From an uncultured bacterium (GTDB lineage Bacteria; Cyanobacteriota; Vampirovibrionia; Gastranaerophilales; Gastranaerophilaceae), in NCBI GenBank assembly GCA_902779645.1, contig CACZCH010000001.1, forward strand, positions 49,537 to 113,536: a DNA stretch of 64,000 bases, written 5' to 3'. This document shows, in pieces, positions 16,497-24,642 of this stretch (position 1 is its first letter; each line of letters starts with the position of its first letter). Position numbers and translations under genes: made by a program. The notes under the pieces are model-generated. The model saw only the letters and a program-made list of their open reading frames with translations. It had not been told where the DNA came from and made no database searches.

Positions 16497-17099
16497 TTAT
16501 ATTTTTTCAAAATCAGCAGCACCGTGTTTGCACCAAGGGCAGATAAAATCAGCCGGCAGGTTTTCTCCTTCATATACATATCCGCAGATTTTGCATCTCC
16601 AACCGGATTTTTTAGTTTCTTGCGGTTTTGGCTTGATATTCTTTTGGTAAAAATCATACGTAACCGTTGCGACTTCCGATAAAACTTCTGCTGCAACAAG
16701 CTGAGCTATAAACAGAGTGTGAGTATTTAAGTCAATTTCTTGTTTAACATAAGCAGACATATATGCATTTGTGTCTTTTGTTATGTAATAAAGCCCATTA
16801 GGACTGCGTTTTGCATCAGTATAATTATCAAACTTATTTACCGCAGCTCCGGATTGGAATCCGAAATGTTTGAAAACATCAAACTTGGCAGTCTCTGATA
16901 AGACCGAAACGTTAAACTTTTTATTTACCCCTATCATTTGGTTTGTGTAGTTCATTTTATTAACTGCAATTGCAATTTGGCAGGGGGCAGAGGTTACTTG
17001 CATAACGGTATTAATAATGCAGCCGTTGTCTTTTTCACTATCTTTAGCTGTTAACACATAGAGACCATATCCTATTTTAAATAAAGCTTTTGAATCCAT
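16497..17099 (-). CDS. flavin reductase-like FMN domain fused to rubredoxin (high-molecular-weight rubredoxin)
   Basis: 200 residues. Residues 1-150 form a flavin-reductase-like FMN-binding split barrel (ALFKIGYGLYVLTAKDS, INTVMQVTSAPCQIAIAVNK). Residues 165-200 are a rubredoxin with CKICGYVYEG and ICPWC, giving the four Cys iron ligands. Proteins of this design (Hrb-type) pass electrons from NAD(P)H to flavodiiron proteins and other oxygen or NO detoxifiers in anaerobes. The partner is not in the window. The start is ATG 17099 after aaggagtgtttatt; an upstream in-frame GTG (17108) lacks spacing to that site. Confidence 0.9.
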   Translation of the reverse strand: MDSKALFKIGYGLYVLTAKDSEKDNGCIINTVMQVTSAPCQIAIAVNKMNYTNQMIGVNKKFNVSVLSETAKFDVFKHFGFQSGAAVNKFDNYTDAKRSPNGLYYITKDTNAYMSAYVKQEIDLNTHTLFIAQLVAAEVLSEVATVTYDFYQKNIKPKPQETKKSGWRCKICGYVYEGENLPADFICPWCKHGAADFEKI

Positions 17100-17194
17100 A
17101 ATAAACACTCCTTATTTTATTAAATTAACATTAATTTACCGAAAAGTAAATGGTAGTTGACATTATAAGTCCTTTATACTAAGTTATAAATAAG

Positions 17195-17303
17195 CCGAAG
17201 TATAGTGCTGTGGTATGCCTTACTCGGATTCAGTAGTACACAAAAAGGGGCGTAAATACTCTGGTAGATTTAATTCTAACCAAATATATTTACCCCAAAG
17301 GAG
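17195..17303 (+). promoter_or_regulatory. structured rpmI-rplT leader (probable ribosomal-protein autoregulatory element)
   Basis: Two hairpins are visible. Stem 1 is ccga-a-gta (17195-17202) with tactcgg (17221-17227). Stem 2 is gggg(cg)taaata (17247-17258) with tatttacccc (17287-17296), enclosing tggtaga (17262-17268) with tct-a-acca (17275-17282). The 3' arm of stem 2 abuts the Shine-Dalgarno aaaggag (17297-17303). L20 represses its own operon through RNA structure in other bacteria. Such a role here is inference. Confidence 0.5.
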
Positions 17304-17309
17304 ATGAAA

Positions 17310-17519
17310 ATGCCAAAATTAAAAACACACCGTGCGGCAGCTAAGAGATACAAAGTTACCGGCACAGGTAAAATCACAAGAAGACATGCAGGTATCGGTC
17401 ACCTTCTTCAACACAAATCTGAAGGCAGAAAACGTAAAATCTTTGGAGATATTGCGGTTTCTGAAACTCATGTAGATTTAGTTTCAAAAGAGTTACCTTA
17501 CAAGAAGTATGCAAGATAG
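17310..17519 (+). CDS. rpmI: 50S ribosomal protein L35
   Basis: 69 residues beginning MPKLKTHRAAAKRYKVTG, with RRHAGIGHLLQHKS and the C-terminal YKKYAR, all standard for bacterial L35. A second in-frame ATG at 17304 abuts the ribosome site, so ATG 17310 is used. It lies 12 bp upstream of rplT. Unusually, infC is not upstream; the preceding gene is an opposite-strand flavoprotein. Expression is probably controlled by the folded leader. Confidence 0.96.
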   Translation: MPKLKTHRAAAKRYKVTGTGKITRRHAGIGHLLQHKSEGRKRKIFGDIAVSETHVDLVSKELPYKKYAR

Positions 17520-17531
17520 GAGTGTTGAAAG

Positions 17532-17882
17532 ATGAGAATTAGACGTGGTAATGTATGTCGTAACAGACACAAAAAAATATTAAAACTCGCTAAAGGGTTT
17601 AAAGGTGCCAGAAGCAGAATATTTAAGGTAGCTAATACAGCTGTTATGAAAGCTCTTAAATATGCTTACAGAGACAGACGCGCTACAAAACGCAATATGC
17701 GCCGTTTATGGATTGTAAGAATCAATGCTGCCGTAAGAGCACAAGGTATGAGCTATTCAAGATTTGTTAACGCTTGCAAAAAAGCTAACATTCTTGTTAA
17801 CAGAAAAATGCTCGCTGACCTTGCCGTAAACGATAAGGAAGCATTTGAACTTATAGTTGAAACTGCAAAAGCAGCTTTATAA
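17532..17882 (+). CDS. rplT: 50S ribosomal protein L20
   Basis: 116 residues, the normal length. [35 protein letters not shown] and [19 protein letters not shown] are all characteristic of L20, an early 23S rRNA-binding assembly protein. In many bacteria L20 also represses its own operon by binding the leader mRNA, which fits the structured leader ahead of rpmI. A ribosome site (aggagtg) lies in the 12-bp gap. An intrinsic terminator follows the stop. Confidence 0.97.
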   Translation: MRIRRGNVCRNRHKKILKLAKGFKGARSRIFKVANTAVMKALKYAYRDRRATKRNMRRLWIVRINAAVRAQGMSYSRFVNACKKANILVNRKMLADLAVNDKEAFELIVETAKAAL

Positions 17883-17904
17883 TTTTAATATTTTAAGATT
17901 TTGA

Positions 17905-17935
17905 AAAAAGGCAGTCGGTTGGCTGTCTTTTTTCT
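17905..17935 (+). terminator. intrinsic terminator after rplT
   Basis: aaaggcagtc pairs with ggctgtcttt (one G-U and one A-G mismatch tolerated), loop ggtt, followed by tttttt. Confidence 0.8.
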
Positions 17936-17957
17936 TGCAGTTTTTATTTTGCTGCGT

Positions 17958-18008
17958 TTATATTTACCTGAAGTTATATTTACCTGAAGTTATATTTACC
18001 CCCCCCCC
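17958..18008. repeat. 16-bp tandem repeat (2.7 copies) running into a 10-nt poly-C tract
   Basis: Unit ttatatttacctgaag at 17958-17973 and 17974-17989, then the partial ttatatttacc from 17990, in which the last C expands into ten C (17999-18008), followed by four AC dinucleotides. The tract ends 9 bp before the -35 box of the next gene. Homopolymer tracts of this length slip readily. Confidence 0.9.
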
Positions 18009-18016
18009 ACACACAC

Positions 18017-18045
18017 TTGACGATGATTTGTCTTATTGTTATCAT
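18017..18045 (+). promoter_or_regulatory. sigma-70 promoter downstream of the poly-C tract
   Basis: TTGACG (18017-18022), 17-nt spacer, TATCAT (18040-18045). The spacing is ideal and the -35 box matches at 5 of 6 positions. The ribosome site aaggag (18057-18062) and ATG 18073 follow. Confidence 0.6.
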
Positions 18046-18072
18046 GTGTGCTATAAAAGGAGTGTGTGTATT

Positions 18073-18375
18073 ATGAGAATCAGTCCAATTAATGCTTACG
18101 GAGTTCAATCAACAAAAAGTATTCGCAAATTTAACAACAATTCACAAGTTCAATTTCAAGGATTAAAAGGTGCAAAATCAGGAGCAGCAGTATTTGGTGC
18201 GGCAGCAGCACTTGGTGCTATCGGCGGATCAATTATTATGACAGGCGGAATAGCTGCTATTCCTTTGCTTGCAACATATATTGGCATAGGAGCAGGCTCG
18301 GGAGCTGTCCTTGGGTACGTTCTTGAAGAAGGTGCTGAGAAAGCAAAAAAACAAGAAAAAGAAAATACCGATTAA
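18073..18375 (+). CDS. small FKG-signature glycine-zipper membrane protein (unknown function)
   Basis: 100 residues. Starts MRISPINAYGVQSTKSIRKF and reaches the signature VQFQGLKGAK near residue 30, the same tail-plus-aromatic motif as the large membrane proteins here. A glycine/alanine-rich hydrophobic hairpin follows (GAAAALGAIGGSIIMTGGIA and then IGIGAGSGAVLGYVLEEG), a glycine-zipper layout like small outer- or inner-membrane-inserting proteins. The tail is charged. The start is fixed by aaggag; a longer in-frame opening would have to begin upstream of the promoter and is rejected. Poly-C upstream suggests phase-variable expression. Function unknown. Confidence 0.65.
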   Translation: MRISPINAYGVQSTKSIRKFNNNSQVQFQGLKGAKSGAAVFGAAAALGAIGGSIIMTGGIAAIPLLATYIGIGAGSGAVLGYVLEEGAEKAKKQEKENTD

Positions 18376-18394
18376 AATCGGTCTTTTCTTTTTA
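18367..18394 (+). terminator. short intrinsic terminator overlapping the stop codon
   Basis: accgat (18367-18372) pairs with atcggt (18377-18382), followed by cttttcttttt. The stem includes the stop region of the small FKG gene. Confidence 0.6.
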
Positions 18395-18395
18395 A

Positions 18396-18680
18396 TTATT
18401 GAAATAAATAAAAACTTCCGTCGGTTTGTTGTTCTTTCGGAAATGTTTGCAATTCTTTTTGTTTATATTCAACTGTTTCTTTTGAATTCTTATTCTTTCT
18501 GAACCATAATTTCTTTTCCTGTTTCGTTTCGTGTTGAATTACAGCCGGTTCTGACTCATATATGTTATTCATTGACTGTGGTGCTGTCTGAGGGAAAGGG
18601 TTATTATTCTGATACAAATTTGTTGCAAATGCCGAACTTGATAAAAGCATAACCATTAATAATAAAGCTGTTTTTTTCAT
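18396..18680 (-). CDS. small exported hypothetical protein
   Basis: 94 residues. The N-terminus MKKTALLLMVMLLSSSAFAT is a classic cleavable signal peptide with an AFA-T cleavage site. The mature part is short, Asn/Gln/Pro-rich, then basic (KKLWFRKNKNSKE) and without Cys. No family is recognised. It probably remains in the periplasm or associates with the cell surface. A good ribosome site (aaggag) precedes the ATG. It lies just downstream of the GGDEF gene on the same strand, separated by 17 bp, so it may be co-transcribed with that regulator. Confidence 0.6.
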   Translation of the reverse strand: MKKTALLLMVMLLSSSAFATNLYQNNNPFPQTAPQSMNNIYESEPAVIQHETKQEKKLWFRKNKNSKETVEYKQKELQTFPKEQQTDGSFYLFQ

Positions 18681-18697
18681 AATTACTCCTTCTTATA

Positions 18698-20590
18698 CTA
18701 ATCTAAATCATTTTTTACTATTGAAATAAATTCGTGAGCCAGTTTTTCGCTCCACTTTGAATTTATTTCTCCCGTAATAATTTTTATTGCTGTTTCTTTC
18801 GTTCTCGCATCGCGATACGGACGGTTTTCAAGCAGAGCAAAATAAGAATCTATAATGAGAATAATTTGAGATTCGATTGGTATTTGTTCGCCTGAAATAT
18901 GGTTAGGATATCCTGTTCCATTCCAGTTTTCGTGGTGCTTTTCAATTATCGGAATAATATCGCTGATTGTGGATATGGGTTTTAGAATCTCTCTTGCCGC
19001 AATAACGGGGTGTTGTTTAATAGATTCTTTATCTTCTTCGCTAAGAGGCCCGATTTTGTTTAAAAGATTTTTAGGAAGCATCGTGTTCCCTATATCATAT
19101 AGAAGAACTGCAATTTTAAGTTTATCTATTTGTTCCTTGGAAAGGTCAAAGCGCTTAGCTAATAAAGTTGCAAGTTGAACTTTCTGCTTGATACTGCCGT
19201 CGTTGTGGTCGGGGTTATAAGTAGATACAAGCGTGTCAGCTACTTGGTAAAGTTTTTCATTATTAAAGTTCATTTCTCTTAATTTTTGAGTTAAAAGTTT
19301 TGCAGTTGTTTCTTCAACAGGGATTCTGTGTTTTGTCAAAATATCAAGATAAGTTTTAATTGCAATATCCTGCCAAGAAGTTTCTTTGGATTGTATAGCG
19401 AGCGTAACTCTGTTTCTTCCTTTTCTTTTAGATTCGTACATAGCTTGGTCTGTAAGTTCCAACAGTTCATCCAAATCGTCAGAATGCTCCAAATACGTAG
19501 CAACACCTAAACTTGCCGTAATATGACCGATTTTCTCAAGTTCAACTCCTTCTATTGCTTTACGTATACGTTCAGCAGCAACGAGTCCTCCTGCTGAGTC
19601 AATTCCTGGGAGAATTAAGTTAAATTCTTCTCCTCCCATTCTGGCGGCAATATCAATCGAACGAGCATTATTTTTAAGCACTTCAGCAATTGCTTTAATC
19701 GCGATATCACCATAGTTGTGACCGTATACGTCATTAATTTGTTTTAAGTGATCAAGGTCCAGTCCTATAACTGTAAAATGCTGGTTTTGACGTTCTGCAC
19801 GAATTGCTTCTTTTTTTATAAATTCTTCAAAATATCTTCGGTTAAATAATCCTGTCATGCTGTCGGTAACGGCTTGCTCTTTCACGGCTTGGAATAGGTC
19901 AGCAATAGTGATAGCAAGTTCAATTTGTTTAGCAAATAAACCTAAAAAGTTTATCTCATTTCCGCTTATTTTTTCTCTGGAAGAGAAAACAACCAGTGAA
20001 CCGAAATGAACATCTTTTGATACAAGCGGAACAAGGATATAAGATTTCATACCTGCATCTTTGAAAAATTTTTCAAGCAAATTTTTGTCCAGTTCCGGTA
20101 TAAACCCTCCGATAAGTTCAACCAAATTCGGTGACTGATAGATTGTATTGTTTAAAACTGCATCTTTCAGTCCTTCAATTCCGGGGTATACCATTTTGTA
20201 ATCAGATAGACGGCAATTGAAATGTTTAGCGAATTTTTCGGCAAAGTCCTGTCTTGAAGCGGCTGCAACTTGGATATAGCTTTCTCCGTTTTTCATTTGA
20301 GGTTTTATGATGAAACTGTATACGTAACCGAGTTCACCTTGCAGACTGTTTACGATAGCATTAAGTACGCTTGATAAAGGCTCGGAGGAGTTCATCATAT
20401 TCCAAATATGCTGAAGGGTCAGCATTTGTTTGTTAGCTCTGTCCAGCTCCTGGGTGCGCTGTTTTATTTCAGCTTCAAGTTTAGCATTCCGCTCATATAC
20501 TTCAATCAAAGTTTTACTACCGTAGTATATTGAAGAGTCGACTGCGTCAAGTTGGGATTTGTAATTTTTTAAACTGTCAAAGAAGCCCAA
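18698..20590 (-). CDS. GAF-GGDEF diguanylate cyclase with C-terminal degenerate HD-GYP domain
   Basis: About 630 residues: an N-terminal coiled coil (30-65), a GAF-like sensor (70-230), then GGDEF, in which MGGEEFNLIL (about 316) is an intact catalytic signature. The C-terminal HD-GYP-type domain keeps HHENWNGTGYP (about 549), but its metal-binding HD reads LLYDIGN (about 497), so His is replaced by Tyr and phosphodiesterase activity is doubtful. It is probably a cytosolic c-di-GMP synthase with a regulatory HD-like module. No ATG is available; TTG at 20590 lies 9 nt after gagg and is chosen over TTG 20605. Confidence 0.82.
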   Translation of the reverse strand: MGFFDSLKNYKSQLDAVDSSIYYGSKTLIEVYERNAKLEAEIKQRTQELDRANKQMLTLQHIWNMMNSSEPLSSVLNAIVNSLQGELGYVYSFIIKPQMKNGESYIQVAAASRQDFAEKFAKHFNCRLSDYKMVYPGIEGLKDAVLNNTIYQSPNLVELIGGFIPELDKNLLEKFFKDAGMKSYILVPLVSKDVHFGSLVVFSSREKISGNEINFLGLFAKQIELAITIADLFQAVKEQAVTDSMTGLFNRRYFEEFIKKEAIRAERQNQHFTVIGLDLDHLKQINDVYGHNYGDIAIKAIAEVLKNNARSIDIAARMGGEEFNLILPGIDSAGGLVAAERIRKAIEGVELEKIGHITASLGVATYLEHSDDLDELLELTDQAMYESKRKGRNRVTLAIQSKETSWQDIAIKTYLDILTKHRIPVEETTAKLLTQKLREMNFNNEKLYQVADTLVSTYNPDHNDGSIKQKVQLATLLAKRFDLSKEQIDKLKIAVLLYDIGNTMLPKNLLNKIGPLSEEDKESIKQHPVIAAREILKPISTISDIIPIIEKHHENWNGTGYPNHISGEQIPIESQIILIIDSYFALLENRPYRDARTKETAIKIITGEINSKWSEKLAHEFISIVKNDLD

Positions 20591-20668
20591 TATATCTAAC
20601 CTCAAATTGCCAATACAAGAGCTATTATAACATATTTTGCAAGAAGCGTAAATACCAAAATTTATTTA

Positions 20669-20683
20669 TGATAAAATCAAATT
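20669..20683 (+). promoter_or_regulatory. extended -10 promoter for folP, leaderless geometry
   Basis: TGaTAAAAT (20669-20677), a 6-nt gap, then ATG at 20684. No Shine-Dalgarno sequence. Confidence 0.5.
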
Positions 20684-21817
20684 ATGGGACACTTTTCAGC
20701 AAAAGTAATAGCAAATACTGATATAGAAAAAGAACTTTCTCAAATAGGGTTTGATGAAGGATATCGATATGCTGTATCAGATAAATTCAAATATATAAAT
20801 ATAAAAATTTTCGATTTGTCACCGGCGCAGGCAAATATTCTTAAGCAAACAGCTCTTTCTCTTGGGACAGATTGTGCAACGCATAGAGATGTTATAACAG
20901 GAAAAGTAGATAAATCCAATGCTATTCTTGGCGGAAGCTATAACGAGTTAAAGAAGATTTCGGAAAAACTGAAAAAACAGCCGTTTAAGCTTGGAGAACT
21001 GGGAAATCTTATTATTGAATTAATCGACACAAAAACTTCAGGCAGAACTAAACTTGCGGGGATTCTTAATATTACACCTAATTCATTTTCTGATGGTGGA
21101 AAATATATAGAACCTGTTGAAGCTCAAAAGCATTTAATAGAATTAATAAATGACGGGGCTGATATTATTGATATCGGAGCTGAAAGCACCAAACCGTTTT
21201 CTGAAGCGGTAAGTGCTGAAGAACAAATAACAAGGTTAAAGCCGGTTTTAGAGTTTATTCGGAAAGAAAATATTAAGACTCCGATAAGTGTTGATACACG
21301 CTCATCAAAAGTTGCAGAATATGTCTTAAATAATGGTGTTCAAATTATTAATGATGTATCAGGATTTGATTATGATAATAAACTTGCAGAAGTAGTGGCT
21401 AAATATAATGCCGGCGTAATTATACAACATTCAAAAGGAACTCCTGAAAATATGCAGTTATTACCTCAGTATGAAGATGTTGTTGAAGAGATTTATTTCA
21501 GTTTGAAAAATAAAATAGAATATGCACGAAATCTGGGTATAAAAAATATTATAGCTGATGTAGGAATTGGGTTTGGAAAAACCAAGGAAAATAATTATGA
21601 ACTTATAAACAGAGCTGAAGAATTCTTTTCTCTAAATTGTCCTTTAATGTATGGTGTTTCAAGAAAAAGTCTTCTGGGAGTTAAAGAGAATGACAACGAA
21701 TTGAAAGATGCTCTGACCTTAGGTGTTTCTTATCCGCTTGTACAAAAAGGGGTGGATTATTTAAGAGTTCATAATGTGAAATTACACAAAGCGTTTTTAA
21801 ATAGCCTGAGTGTATAA
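20684..21817 (+). CDS. folP: dihydropteroate synthase
   Basis: 377 residues. The C-terminal 260 form the pterin-binding TIM barrel that joins p-aminobenzoate to dihydropterin pyrophosphate: LAGILNITPNSFSDGGKY (about 126), DIGAESTKPFS, ISVDTRSSKVAEYVL, INDVSGFDYD, GIGFGKTKENNYELI and YGVSRKSLLG. The first 115 residues are an extra N-terminal domain (DEGYRYAVSDKFKYINIKIF..., with an HRDVI stretch) also known from some clostridial-type enzymes. Its role is unclear. Read from a leaderless promoter divergent from the GGDEF gene. No other folate gene is adjacent. Confidence 0.93.
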   Translation: MGHFSAKVIANTDIEKELSQIGFDEGYRYAVSDKFKYINIKIFDLSPAQANILKQTALSLGTDCATHRDVITGKVDKSNAILGGSYNELKKISEKLKKQPFKLGELGNLIIELIDTKTSGRTKLAGILNITPNSFSDGGKYIEPVEAQKHLIELINDGADIIDIGAESTKPFSEAVSAEEQITRLKPVLEFIRKENIKTPISVDTRSSKVAEYVLNNGVQIINDVSGFDYDNKLAEVVAKYNAGVIIQHSKGTPENMQLLPQYEDVVEEIYFSLKNKIEYARNLGIKNIIADVGIGFGKTKENNYELINRAEEFFSLNCPLMYGVSRKSLLGVKENDNELKDALTLGVSYPLVQKGVDYLRVHNVKLHKAFLNSLSV

Positions 21818-21913
21818 TAAATTTTAGTACGATTATAGCCGAATAGGATAATATACTTTTATCAGATTGTTCAGTAATATACATATACAAATTGATTATA
21901 TGAGAATAAGCCG

Positions 21914-22738
21914 ATGAAAGAAATGAAAGATTTAGCTAGCCTTATAGTGTATTGTTATGTTTTTATGATAAGTGTTAATGAAAATAATTTTATTCTGTTA
22001 ATACTGGTCGTTGTATTGGGTTTTATCTTATTTGATTCAAAATTAAAAATTAGAAATTTTGCAAAAGTACAAAAAGAGCAATTAAAGAAGCAACGAGAAT
22101 TTTTTATAAATTCATTAAGACACGATCTTAGAATACCTGTAATTGCACAGATAAGAATTCTTGAATTGATAAATAAAGAAAGTTTCGGAAAACTTAGTTC
22201 TGAACAAAAAGAAATATTTAGTCAGTTTGAAGATTCTACAAAGAGCTTGTTAAATTTAATATCTTTGATGATTAATACATATAATATAGAAAATCAGAAC
22301 TATAAACTAATTTGTAGAAAATTTAATTTGTCAGAGGTTATAATCTCCAGTTTTAGTGACCTTCAAGAACAGGCAAAAGAAAAAAATATAACATTCGAAT
22401 ACAAAAATATGAATAATAATTTGAATATAACAGCAGACAAAGATGAGATAAAAAAAGTTCTCATAAATATACTTTCTTCTGCTATATCAAATTCATCTTA
22501 CGGTGAAAATATATCAGTAACTGCAGGGTTAGATAATGGTAAAATAAAACTTTCTGTTACAGGTGAAAACGAAAAAAATATTTATTCAAATCCTTATTTT
22601 AATACACTTTATACTTCAATAGGACAGAATATCAGAATGTGTTTTTGCAAAAAAATTGTAGAAACACATAAAGGAAGGTTTCTAAATCTCGGAATGAAAA
22701 ATTCTTTTTCGTTAGAACTTCCGGTAATTTGTGTTTAA
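21914..22738 (+). CDS. sensor histidine kinase with divergent ATP-binding domain
   Basis: 274 residues. An N-terminal hydrophobic region (FILLILVVVLGFILFD) anchors it in the membrane with no real extracellular sensor. The dimerisation/phosphoacceptor helix has SLRHDLRIPVIAQI, so the H-box His is present. The ATPase part is poorly conserved: the N-box reads NILSSAISNSS (second Asn shifted) and the G boxes are weak, ending in FSLELPV. It may be a weak or phosphatase-biased kinase. No response regulator is adjacent. The start context lacks a clear Shine-Dalgarno sequence. Confidence 0.7.
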   Translation: MKEMKDLASLIVYCYVFMISVNENNFILLILVVVLGFILFDSKLKIRNFAKVQKEQLKKQREFFINSLRHDLRIPVIAQIRILELINKESFGKLSSEQKEIFSQFEDSTKSLLNLISLMINTYNIENQNYKLICRKFNLSEVIISSFSDLQEQAKEKNITFEYKNMNNNLNITADKDEIKKVLINILSSAISNSSYGENISVTAGLDNGKIKLSVTGENEKNIYSNPYFNTLYTSIGQNIRMCFCKKIVETHKGRFLNLGMKNSFSLELPVICV

Positions 22739-22739
22739 T

Positions 22740-23291
22740 TTATTTTTTAGCAAATTCGCAGCCACAGTAATTTTGTCTGTATATTCCCAGTTCTTTTGAA
22801 AGTTTGTTTGTTTTTAGAAAACCATCCTTTTTCTTGAAATCGATGGGTAAATATTTAAGATCTGAATATTCTTCAGCAATATCTAAACCGATTTGAGAGA
22901 TTCTCTCGAAATTTTTGTGCGGACTGATAACAAGTGATGTTGTGAAAACTTTTATGCCAAGTTCTTTTGCTTTTTTTGCTGCATTTTTGAGACGGAGTTC
23001 TATGCACTTGTCACATCTTATACCTCGCTCAGGCTCTTGTTCAAGTCCTTTTACATAGTATAAAAACTCATCGTGATTGTATTCTTCAATGATTAAATCT
23101 ACCCAATGATACATACAAATTATTTTTTGAGCTTCCAAACGGCGTTCAAATTCTTCTTTTGTATCTAAATTCGGATTGCAAAAATACACTATCGGAGTAT
23201 ATCCCATCTCTTGTAATAACGCGATAGGATATCCTGAACATATTCCACAGCAGGCATGGATTAGGATTTTATTTTCGTTTTTTTGCTCCAT
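22740..23291 (-). CDS. queH: epoxyqueuosine reductase QueH
   Basis: 183 residues of the QueH (DUF208) family, which reduces epoxyqueuosine to queuosine in tRNA using a 4Fe-4S cluster, as a replacement for QueG. HACCGICSGYP at the N-terminus gives the CC motif. GIRCDKCIELRL and YCGCEFAKK supply further cluster and metal cysteines. TTSLVISPHKNFERI is a conserved family stretch. The start overlaps the end of the VKOR gene upstream by 23 bp, so the two are translated from one mRNA. It converges with the histidine kinase gene at 1 bp distance. Confidence 0.93.
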   Translation of the reverse strand: MEQKNENKILIHACCGICSGYPIALLQEMGYTPIVYFCNPNLDTKEEFERRLEAQKIICMYHWVDLIIEEYNHDEFLYYVKGLEQEPERGIRCDKCIELRLKNAAKKAKELGIKVFTTSLVISPHKNFERISQIGLDIAEEYSDLKYLPIDFKKKDGFLKTNKLSKELGIYRQNYCGCEFAKK

Positions 23292-24456
23292 GTTTTTCCA
23301 GTAGTTTTTGTAAATCCTCGTACGACATAATCCCGATAGTTTTTTCTCCGTTAATGAAAGTGGTTGGAGTACTGTCCAAATTCAGTTCATATGTGTGATA
23401 AATTTCTTTTTGTAATTCATCATCGATTTCTTTTGAGTTTAAGTCTTTAAAGAATTTATCTTTATCCATATTTAGTTTTTCAACAAGCAGAGTTAAAGCG
23501 GCATCCGTTCTCGGGTGATTTTCGTATAACAAAGAACTCATACCCCAGTAATTACCTTGTTTTCTTGCAGATAGTGCTGCACGTGCCATATAACAAGCTC
23601 CTGGGTGCATTGTCATGGCAATTTCCCTGTTGCATTCGGTATCAAACGGAAGGTTGTGATGAATAACTTGAATGTTGGAATATTCTTTCACTGCTCGATG
23701 GAGCATTATATTGTGTACATAACACATCGGACAGCCGAAATCCGAATATAGATCTATTACCACATCTGCTTTTTCTGCACCTAAAATATTTCCGTTTGTC
23801 TTATACGGATTTTCAGTCATCTTTGCATATCTTCTGATTTCTTTTGTTTTTCTTACATGAGGGAGAAAACAATCAGTAACCTCGCTTACTGTTAGAAGTG
23901 TTATTGCTGATATAAGTAGTATAATAAATGTTTTTGGGTATTTTTTTGCTCCGTCAATAAAGTCAATTACTGTTGTTTTATAACTTAGGAAATATTCTTT
24001 CCAACCCTTTATAGCAATTAATGCTATTAGGAAGTCTATAAAATAGGTTATTACACAGAGTATACAGAGTTTTTTAATTATCCAAATGCTGATTCCGGCA
24101 AGAGTTATAGATGTTAAGAACGCAAAAGTGCCGATAACCGCTATGTATGACATAGGATTTTTAAATACTTCAAGAAATCTTAAGAACTTTATTTTCTTCA
24201 GCTTATCTACAAAAGTTAAAAACAATGTTGTCAGATAAAAGAGCATTCCCCAATATGCAAGCGGTATACCTAAAAACTGGGAAAATGTTGTTCTGGCAGC
24301 ACCGTCGCAATCAACAAAATCGTTTATTGAACAAAAACTGGCAAGAGCGTATTTATTATAATTTGCGGCATAATATATCATCGCAAGCTTTACTGATAAA
24401 CCTAAGCCGATAAGTGCCAAGATTTGTATGGTTAATTTTCTTTTATCAATTGCCAT
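23269..24456 (-). CDS. VKOR-DsbA-like fusion (disulfide-bond formation, membrane)
   Basis: 395 residues. Residues 1-195 are a vitamin K epoxide reductase-type four- or five-helix membrane domain: Cys42 and Cys50 form the shuttle pair (FCSINDFVDC), QFLGIPLAYWG follows, and Cys131-x2-Cys134 (LCILC) is the quinone-side active site. Residues 215-395 are a periplasmic thioredoxin/DsbA-like domain with active-site CPMC at 242-245 and the cis-Pro loop STPTTFINGEK. One polypeptide therefore introduces disulfides and is reoxidised by quinone, as in cyanobacterial homologues. Ribosome site agggag precedes the ATG. Confidence 0.92.
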   Translation of the reverse strand: MAIDKRKLTIQILALIGLGLSVKLAMIYYAANYNKYALASFCSINDFVDCDGAARTTFSQFLGIPLAYWGMLFYLTTLFLTFVDKLKKIKFLRFLEVFKNPMSYIAVIGTFAFLTSITLAGISIWIIKKLCILCVITYFIDFLIALIAIKGWKEYFLSYKTTVIDFIDGAKKYPKTFIILLISAITLLTVSEVTDCFLPHVRKTKEIRRYAKMTENPYKTNGNILGAEKADVVIDLYSDFGCPMCYVHNIMLHRAVKEYSNIQVIHHNLPFDTECNREIAMTMHPGACYMARAALSARKQGNYWGMSSLLYENHPRTDAALTLLVEKLNMDKDKFFKDLNSKEIDDELQKEIYHTYELNLDSTPTTFINGEKTIGIMSYEDLQKLLEKHGAKKRK

Positions 24457-24576
24457 ATAAAAACTCCCTATATATCTGATTCATACTCTATATAACTAAT
24501 TCTAGTATATAATAATCTTTTTTCAATAATAAAAACGGTAAGCTGTCTTAGCCTACAAGTATTAGTCTTTAATATT

Positions 24577-24610
24577 AACAAAAAAGAATGCCGGATTTTT
24601 TTATCCGGCA
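24577..24610 (-). terminator. intrinsic terminator for the 24643 gene
   Basis: tgccggat (24589-24596) pairs with atccggca (24603-24610). Read on the minus strand the hairpin is followed by ttcttttttgtt. Confidence 0.85.
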
Positions 24611-24642
24611 GTTTCTTTAAAAACCATCTTACATCTTAATTA

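Noticed and set aside
17157..17180. TTGACA with TATACT upstream of rpmI
   Set aside because: The spacer is only 12 nt, too short for a normal promoter.
17935..18072. N-terminal extension of the 18073 protein
   Set aside because: It would be encoded by the terminator, the tandem repeat and the promoter; aaggag fixes the start at 18073.
21908..21913. gccgat before the histidine kinase as a sigma-28 -10 element
   Set aside because: No TAAAGTTT-like box at the required distance.
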